Shown here: piece by piece, positions 1 to 9,014 of the stretch | Numbering within the stretch: position 1 is the stretch's first letter | Layout: every line of letters starts with the position of its first letter | Made by a program: the position numbers and the translations under genes | Notes under the pieces: generated by a model | The model's database searches: none | What the model was told of the DNA's origin: nothing | The model's input: only the letters and a program-made list of their open reading frames with translations | Source of the DNA: Dermatophilaceae bacterium Soc4.6 | GTDB lineage: Bacteria; Actinomycetota; Actinomycetes; Actinomycetales; Dermatophilaceae | Assembly (NCBI GenBank): GCA_039889245.1 | Contig: JAZGVH010000002.1 | Location: 4,464,001-4,528,000, forward strand | Direction of reading: 5' to 3' | DNA: 64,000 nt

Positions 1-285
1 GTGCGCACCGTGGTCGACGACCTCGGCATGATCCTCGGCGGCGCCCTGCCCCCGCTGGTCGACCACCACCTGCAGCGGTGGGGGGGTGCGCTGCCGCAGT
101 ATGCCGTGGGTCACGTCGGGCGGGTCGCGACGGTGCGTGGCACCGTCGCCTCCGTGCCGGGGCTCGCGGTCGCCGGGGCCGCCTACGACGGGGTGGGGGT
201 GCCGGCCTGCATCGGCTCGGGCCGCGCCGCCGCGCAACACGTGCTGACCCACCTGCGTGGGCTCGAGGCGCAGGCGCGAGAATGA
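1..285 (+). CDS. hemY: Coproporphyrinogen/protoporphyrinogen oxidase, C-terminal part
   Basis: The reading frame is open at the first base, so only the last ~94 residues are present. They carry the family's C-terminal FAD-domain pattern, with [16 protein letters not shown] near the end, followed by a short helix. HemY oxidises the porphyrinogen ring using FAD and oxygen. In Gram-positive bacteria it normally acts on coproporphyrinogen III (the CgoX role), which fits the hemQ gene immediately downstream. The hemY stop lies 4 bases before the hemQ start, so the two are probably co-transcribed. The N-terminal Rossmann motif lies outside the window. Confidence 0.85.
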   Translation: MRTVVDDLGMILGGALPPLVDHHLQRWGGALPQYAVGHVGRVATVRGTVASVPGLAVAGAAYDGVGVPACIGSGRAAAQHVLTHLRGLEAQARE

Positions 286-289
286 GGGC

Positions 290-997
290 ATGAGCACCCG
301 CAAGCCCTCACCGTCCCAGGTCCGCGAGATCAACGGCACGATTCGTTACGCCATGTGGTCGGTGTTCGCCGCCGCCGCGCCCGTGGGTGATGCCGACCGC
401 GAGCAGATGGCGGCCGAGGTCACCACGCTGGTCGACGAGCTCGCGGGCGAGGACGTGCTCGTGCGCGGCTTCTACGACGTCGCGGGTCTGCGCGCCGACG
501 CCGACTTCATGGTCTGGTGGCACGCCGAGACCATCGAGGCGCTGCAGTCGGCCTACCACCGCTTCCTCAAGACCGGGCTGGGCGAGCTGCTCGACCCGGT
601 GTGGTCGGTCGCCGCGCTGCACCGCCCGGCCGAGTTCAACAAGAGCCACGTCCCCGCCTTCCTCGCCGGCGAGGAGCCGAAGAAGTACATCTGCGTCTAC
701 CCGTTCGTGCGGTCCTACGACTGGTACCTCATCGACGACAAGGAGCGTCGCGACATGCTCGTCGAGCACGGGCAGATGGCCCGCGACTTCCCTGACGTGC
801 GCGCCAACACCATCGCGTCGTTCGCGCTCGGTGACTACGAGTGGGTGCTGGCCTTCGAGGCCGACGAGCTGCACCGCATCGTCGACCTCATGCGCGAGCT
901 GCGGGCCTCCAAGGCGCGCAACCACGTGCGCGAGGAGGTGCCGTTCTACACCGGCCCCCGCGTCGAGGTCGACGCCCTCGTCGACGCGCTGCGCTGA
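290..997 (+). CDS. hemQ: Coproheme decarboxylase HemQ (ChdC), chlorite-dismutase-like
   Basis: 235 residues, the usual length for HemQ. It catalyses the last step of the coproporphyrin-dependent heme pathway, peroxide-driven decarboxylation of coproheme III to heme b. Visible signatures are [16 protein letters not shown], containing the conserved tyrosines including the likely catalytic one, and the following [14 protein letters not shown], whose histidine matches the axial heme ligand. A later stretch, [13 protein letters not shown], is also typical. The ATG at 290 was chosen because it follows hemY directly and begins [15 protein letters not shown], the usual HemQ start; the upstream in-frame ATG at 257 lies inside hemY. 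The pairing with hemY supports the assignment. Confidence 0.93.
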   Translation: MSTRKPSPSQVREINGTIRYAMWSVFAAAAPVGDADREQMAAEVTTLVDELAGEDVLVRGFYDVAGLRADADFMVWWHAETIEALQSAYHRFLKTGLGELLDPVWSVAALHRPAEFNKSHVPAFLAGEEPKKYICVYPFVRSYDWYLIDDKERRDMLVEHGQMARDFPDVRANTIASFALGDYEWVLAFEADELHRIVDLMRELRASKARNHVREEVPFYTGPRVEVDALVDALR

Positions 998-1033
998 CGA
1001 GGGCGCCGGGGGTCAGCCGAGTCCCGTTGAGGG

Positions 1034-1480
1034 TCAGGCCTTCTGGTTCAGCGTCATGCTGATCGAGTTGATGCAGTAGCGCTGGTCGGTGGGCGTGCCG
1101 AAGCCCTCCCCCTCGAAGACGTGGCCCAGGTGCGACCCGCAGTTGGCGCACCGCACCTCGACCCGCTTGCTACCCATCGAGCGGTCCTCGATGTACTCCA
1201 CGCGCTCCTCGGCCAGCGGGGCGTAGAAGGACGGCCACCCGCAGTGCGAGTGGAACTTGGTGTCGCTGCGGAAGAGCTCGTGGCCGCACGCCCGGCAGGA
1301 GTAGACCCCCTCGGTCTCGGTGTCGGTGTACTCCCCGGCGTAGGGGCGCTCGGTCCCGGCCTTGCGCAGCACCTGGTACTCGGCGGGCGTGAGCTCCTCG
1401 CGCCACTGCGCGTCGGTCTTGCTCACGGCATACGTCTTGGTGCCTGGGGTCAGGTCGGTCACAGGGGTCGTGTCGCTCAC
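1034..1480 (-). CDS. msrB: Peptide-methionine (R)-S-oxide reductase MsrB
   Basis: 148 residues. It reduces the R form of methionine sulfoxide in proteins in the cytoplasm, using thioredoxin. Two CxxC zinc pairs are visible (CRAC and CANC), with HSHCGWPSFYAP between them and the catalytic cysteine in RYCINSISM near the C terminus. The GTG at 1480 is preferred because GGAGGACCCC lies just upstream; an in-frame ATG at 1510 would add an Arg-rich leader (MMLFRRRRTP) unlike the family. It is transcribed toward hemQ and separated from the upstream nuclease gene by a strong hairpin. Confidence 0.93.
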   Translation of the reverse strand: MSDTTPVTDLTPGTKTYAVSKTDAQWREELTPAEYQVLRKAGTERPYAGEYTDTETEGVYSCRACGHELFRSDTKFHSHCGWPSFYAPLAEERVEYIEDRSMGSKRVEVRCANCGSHLGHVFEGEGFGTPTDQRYCINSISMTLNQKA

Positions 1481-1527
1481 AGGGGTCCTCCGTCGTCGGA
1501 ACAGCATCACCCATCACAACACGCCGA

Positions 1528-1551
1528 GGCGGGGGGTTTCATCCCCCCGCC
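1528..1551 (-). terminator. GC-rich hairpin between the nuclease gene and msrB
   Basis: A perfect 9-bp stem, GGCGGGGGG pairing with CCCCCCGCC, encloses a 6-base loop. It lies 19 bases beyond the stop of the minus-strand nuclease gene and upstream of msrB. No T-run follows, which is common for actinobacterial terminators. It probably ends the nuclease transcript, but it could also act as a leader structure for msrB. Confidence 0.6.
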
Positions 1552-1569
1552 CCGGAGTGTGCCCGCTCG

Positions 1570-4350
1570 TCAGCGGGCCGTAAGGCAGCCTGCCGTGCTG
1601 GTCGACAGCAGGGAGCCGCCGGGGGCCGCGGACGGGCAGGCGCTGAGCACCCGCACGGTGACGCTCGCGCTCGTGCCGTCGGTGGCGCGGACCACGATGG
1701 TGTGGTCGCCCCTGGCGGTGGCGACCGGGATGAAGAACGAGGTGACGCCGACCCCGTTCTTGTTGGTGCGGATCGTAGCCCTCGGGCCAGCGCCGTCGAG
1801 CGTGACCGACAGCTTGTCCTGGCCCGGGAAGGCGATCGCCCTGACTGTGACGTACTGCCCGGCGTTCTGGCGCTTGGGGCTCACGGCGACCGAGGGCGTC
1901 GCGGGCGCTGTCACGTCGTTGAGCCGGGCCCGCAGCACCTGCGGGTCGTGGTCGCTGACCTGGTCGGCGAACTCGGAGTTGAGGTGCACCACGTCGTACT
2001 CCACGTCGGTCAGGCCCTTGGCCACGATGATGTGGTCGAGCACCTGCGAGATGCCGTTGTAGACGTAGGTGTATCGCTCCTCCGCCGGCAGCGTGTTGAT
2101 CAGGTCGGTCAGCGTCGCCCCGCTGTCGGTCAGGGTCGTGACCGGCCCTGAGAACTGGTAGTCGTTGAAGTCACCGGCCAGCACCAGGTTGGCCGCGCTG
2201 TCGACCCCCAGCACGTCCTTGGCGAAAGCGTTGAGCACGACGGCCTGCTTCGTGCGCTGGATCTCGGAGGAGCGCGTCGGCGGCTGGCTGCGGCCGTCGG
2301 CCGTCTGGTCGCCACCCTTGGAGTTGAAGTGGTTGGCGACGACGATCGCCGTGCGGCCCTGGAAGGTGAACTCGGCGGCCAGGGGCTTGCGCGAGCTGGA
2401 CCACGCGACGTTCGTCGGGTCGACGCGACCGGGGTTGGTCGAGAGGGTCGGCGTGCCGTCGGTACCCCGGGTCACGGTGACCGCGTCAGTGGACGACGGC
2501 ACACCCCGGGGGGTGAAGCCGACCCGGGCGGGGTTATAGAGGAAGACCGAGCGGATGTTGCCTCCCGGCTGGCCCCCGTCCTGGTTGTTGACCGGATCGA
2601 TCTCGGTGTAGTCGTAGGCCGGGCCACCGGCGGCGGTGATGGCCGAGATCAGCTTGCCGAGGGTCACGTCGGCCGCGACGGTGCCGTCGTTGTCGGCGCC
2701 GCTGTTGTCCTGGATCTCCTCGACGGCGATGACGTCGGGGGACGTGAGGTTGGTCACGATGCCGCTCGCGAGTCGCGAGTACTTCGTGGCCGGGTCGACG
2801 GGGGCGAGGTTCTGCACGTTGTAGGTGCCGACCGTCAGCTGGTCGGCGGCGGGGGTGGTCGCGACGCCGGGCTGCAGGCCGTTGTCCTGGGCGGTGGGGG
2901 TCGTGGTCGCCCGCAGGTCGTAGCCCCCGAAGAGCGACCAGTCGACCGGGCCGGTGGTGGTGCCGGTGAGGGTGTCACCGACGTTGGCCGCGGGGACGGA
3001 GCGCGTGAGCGGACTGACGAGCAGACGGCCGGAGGGCTGTCCGGCGTAGCTCGGCAGGTAGGTGCCTCCGCGTGGGGTGCGCTTCTGGTCCGGCTTGGTC
3101 GTCACGTAGATCTCGCCGTACTGGGCCTGCCCGGGCCCGACGACCGCGGCGTCGGTGACGCTGATGAGCATGCCTTCGTGGGCCTCGTAGAACTCGAGCG
3201 CCGAACGGGTCGGGTCGAGCGTCGTGATCTCCTCGACGTTGCCGCTGGCCGTGGTCGGGGCGTAGAGGTCGGGCACGACCGAGCCGTCGACGGCGACCGC
3301 CGCCGGGATCGGGTCGTCGGAGCTGACCGTGGTCACGGCGGTGACGGACGTGAGCTCGGTCAGGGACAGGCTCGCAGTGCTCGCGAGCGTGTCGCCACTG
3401 GCCAACGTGTAGTAGTCGGAGACCAGGCCGGACACGAGCACGGCGTCGCCGACCCGGGGGGAGGAGCTCGAGGTGAAGACGAAGACGCCGGAGGACGCGG
3501 ACGGTCGGGCCGGGTCGGGGGTGGGGTCCTGGATCCAGAAGCCGCGTGGGCTCGCGCCGCTCACAGCCGTGACGATGCCCGCTACGCGGGCGACCGACTG
3601 GCCCTTCAGCGGTGAGAGGAAACCGTTCCCCTGGACGTCCTGGATGGTGGTGGCCCCGGGCACGCACGCGTCGGGGACCGGGGTCGCCGAGCAGTCGGTG
3701 CCGCCGGTGCCGCCGGACCCACCGGCCGGTGCCGCCTTCGGTGTCGGCGCGTCGGCGACGAAGTCAGCCGAGTTGTCGGCCGTGTTGGCGAAGGGGGAGA
3801 TCGTGCGCTGGGCGGACAGCGTGTTGCTCAGCAGCGGCGTCGGCGACCCGGCGGCCTCGTTGGCGCCGCCGAAGCCGACGAAGTCGACGACGCCCGCGGC
3901 TCCGGCGCAGCTGGTGCCGCACCCGAGGGTGGTCCCGTCGGAGACGAGCGCGACCTTGCCCGCGCTGCTGCTCATGCCGATCATGCCCGTGGCGTCGGGG
4001 GCCGGCAGGGCCGAGCCGTTGGCGCCGCCACCCTCCTGCACGAGGTAGTAGCCGCGACCCGGGACCGACCCGGTCAGGACGGTCTTGCCGGAGTAGGTCG
4101 TGCCGGTGGCCGCCCCGTACTGCACGCTCCACCCCTGCACGGACACGGCCGCGTTGCTGGTGTTGTAGAGCTCGACGAAGTCGTTGGCGTAAGGGGCGCC
4201 GGTGTTGCCGCCACCGCCGTAGACCTCGCTGATGACGACGGGGGAGGTGGTGTCGACGGCCTGGGCCAGCGGCGCGACGGCCACCAGCCCGGTGGTGACG
4301 AGGGCGGCGGTCGAGGTCGTAGCGACGACGACTCTGCGCAGAGTGGACAT
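1570..4350 (-). CDS. Secreted ExeM/NucH-type extracellular nuclease with lamin-tail domain
   Basis: 926 residues. A signal peptide occupies about residues 1-31 (MSTLRRVVVATTSTAALV, cleavage after AQA). A lamin-tail domain follows at about 35-170 (VISEVYGGGGNTGAPYANDFVELYN), then an OB-fold segment at about 235-330, and an endonuclease/exonuclease/phosphatase domain at about 505-810. That domain shows TYNVQN, VIAVEEIQD, NHFNSKGG, LAGDFNDY and a final SDHDPQV, the catalytic Asp/His set of the DNase I superfamily. The C-terminal ~110 residues resemble an Ig-like repeat. It probably degrades extracellular DNA for nutrient or biofilm use. The ATG at 4350 starts a clean signal peptide with CTCCTCC just upstream; an earlier ATG at 4407 would add an unlikely leader. 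Confidence 0.9.
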   Translation of the reverse strand: MSTLRRVVVATTSTAALVTTGLVAVAPLAQAVDTTSPVVISEVYGGGGNTGAPYANDFVELYNTSNAAVSVQGWSVQYGAATGTTYSGKTVLTGSVPGRGYYLVQEGGGANGSALPAPDATGMIGMSSSAGKVALVSDGTTLGCGTSCAGAAGVVDFVGFGGANEAAGSPTPLLSNTLSAQRTISPFANTADNSADFVADAPTPKAAPAGGSGGTGGTDCSATPVPDACVPGATTIQDVQGNGFLSPLKGQSVARVAGIVTAVSGASPRGFWIQDPTPDPARPSASSGVFVFTSSSSPRVGDAVLVSGLVSDYYTLASGDTLASTASLSLTELTSVTAVTTVSSDDPIPAAVAVDGSVVPDLYAPTTASGNVEEITTLDPTRSALEFYEAHEGMLISVTDAAVVGPGQAQYGEIYVTTKPDQKRTPRGGTYLPSYAGQPSGRLLVSPLTRSVPAANVGDTLTGTTTGPVDWSLFGGYDLRATTTPTAQDNGLQPGVATTPAADQLTVGTYNVQNLAPVDPATKYSRLASGIVTNLTSPDVIAVEEIQDNSGADNDGTVAADVTLGKLISAITAAGGPAYDYTEIDPVNNQDGGQPGGNIRSVFLYNPARVGFTPRGVPSSTDAVTVTRGTDGTPTLSTNPGRVDPTNVAWSSSRKPLAAEFTFQGRTAIVVANHFNSKGGDQTADGRSQPPTRSSEIQRTKQAVVLNAFAKDVLGVDSAANLVLAGDFNDYQFSGPVTTLTDSGATLTDLINTLPAEERYTYVYNGISQVLDHIIVAKGLTDVEYDVVHLNSEFADQVSDHDPQVLRARLNDVTAPATPSVAVSPKRQNAGQYVTVRAIAFPGQDKLSVTLDGAGPRATIRTNKNGVGVTSFFIPVATARGDHTIVVRATDGTSASVTVRVLSACPSAAPGGSLLSTSTAGCLTAR

Positions 4351-4493
4351 GGAGGAGCGACTCCCGGGAATGGGGGCAGGGGGACCCCGTGACCGTAGAG
4401 TTCTCACGCGAGGTTCAGGTATTACGCAGGTAAATTCCAGGCACGGACTTGATGGCCGGGCGGTGTCCCACCCCCCGGCCCTAGGGTGGGGCC

Positions 4494-5594
4494 ATGGCCA
4501 GCGACGCCACCTCGCTCGAGGTCCCCGGTCCGGACTCCACGCGCACCGTCAGGATCTCCAGCCCGGACCGCCCCATGTGGGCCGACGAGGGCATCACCAA
4601 GCTCGATCTCGCGCGCTACGTCGTCGCGGTCGGCGACCGCTTCCTCGCGCTCGCGGGCCACCGCCCGGTCACGCTGCAGCGCTTTCCCTCCGGGGTCGGC
4701 GGCGAGGAGTTCTACGCCAAGAACCCCCCTCGCGGGATGCCCGCCTGGGCCCGTGCGGTCACCGTCACGTACCCCTCCGGCCGCAGCCACCCGCAGCTGG
4801 TCGTTGACGAGGTCGCCACCGCGGTGTGGGCGGTCCAGATGAACACCGTCACCTTCCACCCGTGGCCGGTCACGGCACCCGCCGACCCCGCCGGCAGCCC
4901 GCAGGCGCTCGACCGGCCCGACGAGCTGCGCCTCGACCTCGACCCACAGCCGGGGCGACCCTTCGCCGACGTGGTCGAGGCCGCCCTCGCGCTGCGCGAG
5001 GTGCTCGGCGAGGCCGGCCTCGTGGCCTACGTCAAGACCTCGGGCAACCGCGGTCTGCACGTCTACGCGCGGATCAGCCCGGAGCACGAGTTCCTCGACG
5101 TGCGCCACGGCGTCATCGCGATCGCCCGCGAGCTGGAGCGGCACCTGCCCGACCTGGTCACCACCGCCTGGTGGAAGGAGGAGCGTGGCGACAAGGTCTT
5201 CGTCGACTACAACCAGGCCTGCCGCGACCGCACCATCGCCTCCGCCTACAGCCCCCGCCCGCTGCCCGGGGCGCCGGTGAGCATGCCGTGCGCGTGGGAC
5301 CGCCTGCGGGAGGTGCGGGTGGCCGACTTCACCGTGCACTCGGTGCCCGCGATCGTGGCCTCCGAGCCCGACCCGTGGGCCGAGATCGGTCAGGACCCGG
5401 GCACCCTCGCGACGGCGCTCGCGTGGTGGGAGCGCGACCTCGCCGACGGGCTCGGCGAGCTGAGCTTCCCCCCGGACTACCCCAAGATGCCGGGGGAGCC
5501 GCCGCGCGTGCAGCCGTCGAAGCAGCGCTACGACGACGCGCAGTACACCGGCTCCGACGGCGGCTACCTGCGCGGACGTCAGCGACGCACGTAA
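4494..5594 (+). CDS. LigD-type primase-polymerase (PolDom), stand-alone
   Basis: 366 residues, matching the polymerase domain of the NHEJ protein LigD but with no ligase or nuclease domain attached. It is a primase-like polymerase that fills gaps with ribo- or deoxyribonucleotides during break or excision repair. Visible motifs are LRLDLDPQPG (metal-binding Asp pair), KTSGNRGLHVY (the SGxxGxH-type motif) and KVFVDYNQ (third acidic residue). A separate LigC-type ligase lies 3.4 kb away on the other strand, a pairing known in mycobacteria for base-excision-type repair. No Ku gene is visible. Its 3' end overlaps the convergent CHAP gene by 16 bp. Confidence 0.9.
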   Translation: MASDATSLEVPGPDSTRTVRISSPDRPMWADEGITKLDLARYVVAVGDRFLALAGHRPVTLQRFPSGVGGEEFYAKNPPRGMPAWARAVTVTYPSGRSHPQLVVDEVATAVWAVQMNTVTFHPWPVTAPADPAGSPQALDRPDELRLDLDPQPGRPFADVVEAALALREVLGEAGLVAYVKTSGNRGLHVYARISPEHEFLDVRHGVIAIARELERHLPDLVTTAWWKEERGDKVFVDYNQACRDRTIASAYSPRPLPGAPVSMPCAWDRLREVRVADFTVHSVPAIVASEPDPWAEIGQDPGTLATALAWWERDLADGLGELSFPPDYPKMPGEPPRVQPSKQRYDDAQYTGSDGGYLRGRQRRT

Positions 5595-8284
5595 CCCGCG
5601 ACGTCGGCGATGACGTGGGCGCTGCCCGACGAGCCGTTGTAGATCGTCACCGTGCCGTCAGCCGCCACCGGGGCCAGCACGAGGTTCGACACCGTCTGCC
5701 CGGCCCGGTAGCTGAGGCTGCTGGCCGTCGGTCGTGCGCCACCGGCGTAGACCGTGAGGTAGCCCGGTCGGGCCCCTTGCGTGGCTGCCACGTTGAGCAC
5801 CACGGCGCTCACCCCCGACGACGGGATGGAGCCCCGGCCGGTGACCTTGAGCGTCGTGGTGCCCGCGGCCGCGACCGGTCCGGTCCCGAGGCGGGTGTCG
5901 AGCAGGCGCGACGGCGTGACAGCCGAGGTCGCTCCCGGGGTCGCCACCGACCCGGCGAGCACGAAGCCGGCGATGTCGGCCACGACGTCGCTGGAGTCCC
6001 TCGACCCGTTGAAGATCGTCACCGCCCCGTCCGGGCCGACGGGCACGAGGACGAGGTTGGATGCGGTCTGACGGGCGAGGAAGTTGACGTTCGCCGTGGT
6101 CGGCTGCGGCTGCCCGGACGGGAAGGCGGTGAGGTAGCCGGCCGAGGTCGGGTTGACTGCGGTGACGTTGAGGACCACCGCCGCCACGCCAGTGGCCGGG
6201 ACCATGCCGTGCCCGGCGACGACGACCGTCGAGGTGGCACCGCCGGGCACCCGGGTGCGGGCGACCCCGAGGCCCACGCGGGTGTCGAGCACGCGGCTGG
6301 GTCGACCAGCGAGGGTCGAGCCCGGCGCACGGGCGTCGCCGGCGACGACGTAGGCCGAGACGTCGGCCACGATGTGCGTCGTGCCTGTGGAGCCGTTGTA
6401 GATGGAGACCGTGCCGTCGGTGCCGAGGGACGCGAGGACGAGGTTGGGCACGGTCTCACCGGGCAGGAAGTTGAGGTTGGAGACGGTCGGCCGCGGTGAG
6501 CCGGTCGGCCAGACGGTGAGGTAGCCACCGGCCGAGGCGTCGGTGACCGTGACGTTGAGCACGACGGCGCCAGCTCCTGCGGCGGGCACGGGGCCGTGAC
6601 CGGCGACTGACAGCACCGTGACGGAGCCGGCGGCGCGGGGGCCGGCGGTGGCCACGCCGACACCGCTACGGGTGTCGAGCAGGCGGTTGGGCGAGACGGG
6701 CACGGTCGAGCCCGCGGGGACGACGACCGTCGCGCACCCGAGGATCGTCGAGGGGCCACCGGCGCCGACGCCCAGGGCGCGGGCGCAGATGCTGTGGGTG
6801 CCGGCCGACATGGGCGCGAAGCCCGAGAACCCCACGTTGGCGCCGGCGTGGTAGATCCGGTCGACGTCGAGGCGGCTGGTGCCGGTCGAGGTGGTCGCCA
6901 CCCGCACGCCGTCGGCCTCGAAGGACATCGTCAGGGGGCCGAGCGTGCTGGGGTCGAGGGCCCAGCCGACGAGCGCGGCGCCGCCGGGGGTGGCGGCGAC
7001 GGCGTCGAGGTGGCCGACCGGGGTGCAGCTGAGGTGGTCGCACGCGGTGAGGGCGGCGTCGTCGACCGTGACGGTCGGTTGCACGCCTCCATACGGTGTC
7101 CAGTCGAGCACGCGGATGGGCATGCCGCCGTTGACGGCGAAGATGCGGCCCGAGGGGGTGCCGCGCAGGAAGACGGGGGCGGGCACCCGCCGCAGGTGGG
7201 CGTAGTTGGTGAGCTCCCAGGAGTCGACCGGGGTGGTGTCCCGCGGGCCCCCGAAGACGGCCCACGTCGAGACCCAGATGGGTGCGCCGCCGGCGACCGT
7301 GTAGGCCTTCCCGTCGACGGCGTTGCGCAGGAAGGTGCCGTCGGCGGGCACCGGCCGCAGGTGGCCCAGGGAGCCTGTGCCCCCCGCGTGGTCGATGCTG
7401 TAGGCGTCGACCGTGATGGTCGGCTGGGTGCCACCGAGGGCGGTCCAGGTCGAGACGTAGAGCGGTGCCCCGCCGACGACGCGGTAGACCTTGCCGGAGC
7501 TGGTAGCGGTCAGGTAGGTGCCGTCACGTGGCACCTGGGGCAGCGTGGCGAAGCGGGCGGCGCTGATCGGCGTGGTCGGCTGCTGGCCCCCGAAAGCGGT
7601 CCATGACGAGACCCAGACGGGCGCGCCTCCGGCGATGCGGGCCACCTCACCGGTCTCGGTGACGCGTACGAAGGACCCCTCGACGGGGGGCGGTGGGGGC
7701 GGTGGGGGCGGCGTGTTGACCTTGCCGCCGAAGTGGATGAAGCCGGTGACGTCGCGGATGTAGTAGCTGCGCCAGTCGAAGTCACCACGGTAGTTGTCCT
7801 CCGAGAGGCGGACCGTGCCGGCGGCGAGGTCGACCGCCTCGACGTAGGCGACGTGCCCGCTGGAGCTGAGGCCCGCCGTCTGGTTGAACCACGCGATGTC
7901 GCCCACCTGGGGCGAGCTGTCGACGACGACGCCGTGGCTGGCGGCGACCGTGCCCCACTGGTAGGCCATGCCCTGCCCGGCGAGGTAGGACGCGTCGATC
8001 CCCTTGTCGACCAGCCGGTAGGCCGAGTAGTTGGTGCAGTTGTGGCCGGGGTACATGCCCCAGAACGAGGTCGTGTAGACCCGGTCGTAGCCGTTGCTGC
8101 CCAGGCCGGCCGCGTTGCACGAGACGAAGCCAGCGCACACGGGGTTGAACCACGTGATCGCCATGGCCGAGGTCCAGGCGAGGGGGCCGACGACCACCGC
8201 GAGGACGAGGGCGAGGATCGTGCCCAGGGTGAGCAGGGGTCGTCGGAACGGGGGCGTGGGGGAGGCGTGCGTGGGGGAGGTCAT
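5579..8284 (-). CDS. Large secreted CHAP-domain cell-wall hydrolase with two repeat families
   Basis: 901 residues. After an N-terminal membrane/signal segment (about 18-42) comes a CHAP amidase/endopeptidase domain (about 60-190) with the catalytic Cys in HNCTNYSAYRL (near 83) and His in SGHVAYVE (near 143). A run of nine prolines follows. Next are about four short repeats of the form GKVYRVVGGAPLYVSTW...FGG (about 200-410), a carbohydrate-binding-like segment (about 415-520), and three ~125-residue repeats beginning PxRLLDTR and ending HIVADVSAYV (about 525-901). It probably cleaves peptidoglycan peptides, with the repeats anchoring it to the wall. It is monocistronic; 232 bp separate it from tpx. 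Confidence 0.88.
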   Translation of the reverse strand: MTSPTHASPTPPFRRPLLTLGTILALVLAVVVGPLAWTSAMAITWFNPVCAGFVSCNAAGLGSNGYDRVYTTSFWGMYPGHNCTNYSAYRLVDKGIDASYLAGQGMAYQWGTVAASHGVVVDSSPQVGDIAWFNQTAGLSSSGHVAYVEAVDLAAGTVRLSEDNYRGDFDWRSYYIRDVTGFIHFGGKVNTPPPPPPPPPVEGSFVRVTETGEVARIAGGAPVWVSSWTAFGGQQPTTPISAARFATLPQVPRDGTYLTATSSGKVYRVVGGAPLYVSTWTALGGTQPTITVDAYSIDHAGGTGSLGHLRPVPADGTFLRNAVDGKAYTVAGGAPIWVSTWAVFGGPRDTTPVDSWELTNYAHLRRVPAPVFLRGTPSGRIFAVNGGMPIRVLDWTPYGGVQPTVTVDDAALTACDHLSCTPVGHLDAVAATPGGAALVGWALDPSTLGPLTMSFEADGVRVATTSTGTSRLDVDRIYHAGANVGFSGFAPMSAGTHSICARALGVGAGGPSTILGCATVVVPAGSTVPVSPNRLLDTRSGVGVATAGPRAAGSVTVLSVAGHGPVPAAGAGAVVLNVTVTDASAGGYLTVWPTGSPRPTVSNLNFLPGETVPNLVLASLGTDGTVSIYNGSTGTTHIVADVSAYVVAGDARAPGSTLAGRPSRVLDTRVGLGVARTRVPGGATSTVVVAGHGMVPATGVAAVVLNVTAVNPTSAGYLTAFPSGQPQPTTANVNFLARQTASNLVLVPVGPDGAVTIFNGSRDSSDVVADIAGFVLAGSVATPGATSAVTPSRLLDTRLGTGPVAAAGTTTLKVTGRGSIPSSGVSAVVLNVAATQGARPGYLTVYAGGARPTASSLSYRAGQTVSNLVLAPVAADGTVTIYNGSSGSAHVIADVAGYVRR

Positions 8285-8516
8285 GCGTCGTGTCCTCGCC
8301 GCGGGTCGGTTGCACCGAGCCCGCTGGGTGGGGGGCGACCGGCTGGCGGGAGTGGGGTGCCAGGTCGGTCGACTGCGGGGCGTACGCCGGAAATCTACCT
8401 GTCTATACCAGATTTGCCAACCCCTGAACGGAGGCTCGCCGACGATTTTCCGCTGAACTGGGCCGCGCCACGCGGGACGCTGCCTCGGGCGCGTCGCTCA
8501 GTGCTAAGAATGGCGC

Positions 8517-9014
8517 ATGGCAACCACCGCCCTTGGAGGCAACCCTGTCAACACCGTCGGCGAGCTCCCGGCGCCGGGCAGCCCCGCGCCCGCGTTCACC
8601 CTCGTCGGGTCGGACTTCAGCGAGGTCACCCTCAGCTCCGGCACGCGCACGATCCTGAACATCTTCCCCAGCGTCGACACGCCCGTGTGCGCGACGAGCG
8701 TCAAGACGTTCAACGAGCTCGCGGCGGGCCTCGACAACGCCACGGTGGTCTGCGTCTCCGCCGACCTGCCCTTCGCTCAGGCCCGCTTCTGCGGCGCCCA
8801 GGGGCTCGACAACGTCGTGGCGGCGTCGGCCTTCCGATCGTCGTTCGGTCACGACTACGGCGTGCTGCTGGCCGACGGCGGCTTCGCCGGCCTCTTCGCC
8901 CGCGCCATCGTCGTCGTCGACACCGACGGCACCGTGATCCACTCCCAGCTCGTGCCCGAGATCGGCCAGGAGCCCGACTACGACGCAGCGGTCGTCGCGC
9001 TCAGCCCCCGCTGA
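8517..9014 (+). CDS. tpx: Thiol peroxidase Tpx (atypical 2-Cys peroxiredoxin)
   Basis: 165 residues, standard Tpx length. It reduces hydrogen and alkyl peroxides in the cytoplasm with electrons from thioredoxin. The peroxidatic cysteine is in DTPVCATS (Cys58) and the resolving cysteine in RFCGAQG (Cys92), the ~34-residue spacing typical of Tpx. [11 protein letters not shown] and a C-terminal Pro-rich end are also typical. It overlaps the 3' end of the convergent ligC by 14 bp. Confidence 0.95.
   Translation: MATTALGGNPVNTVGELPAPGSPAPAFTLVGSDFSEVTLSSGTRTILNIFPSVDTPVCATSVKTFNELAAGLDNATVVCVSADLPFAQARFCGAQGLDNVVAASAFRSSFGHDYGVLLADGGFAGLFARAIVVVDTDGTVIHSQLVPEIGQEPDYDAAVVALSPR

Noticed and set aside
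2329-3615. 428-residue plus-strand frame inside the nuclease gene
   Set aside because: Gly/Arg/Asp-rich sequence typical of the antisense of high-GC genes, with no domain.
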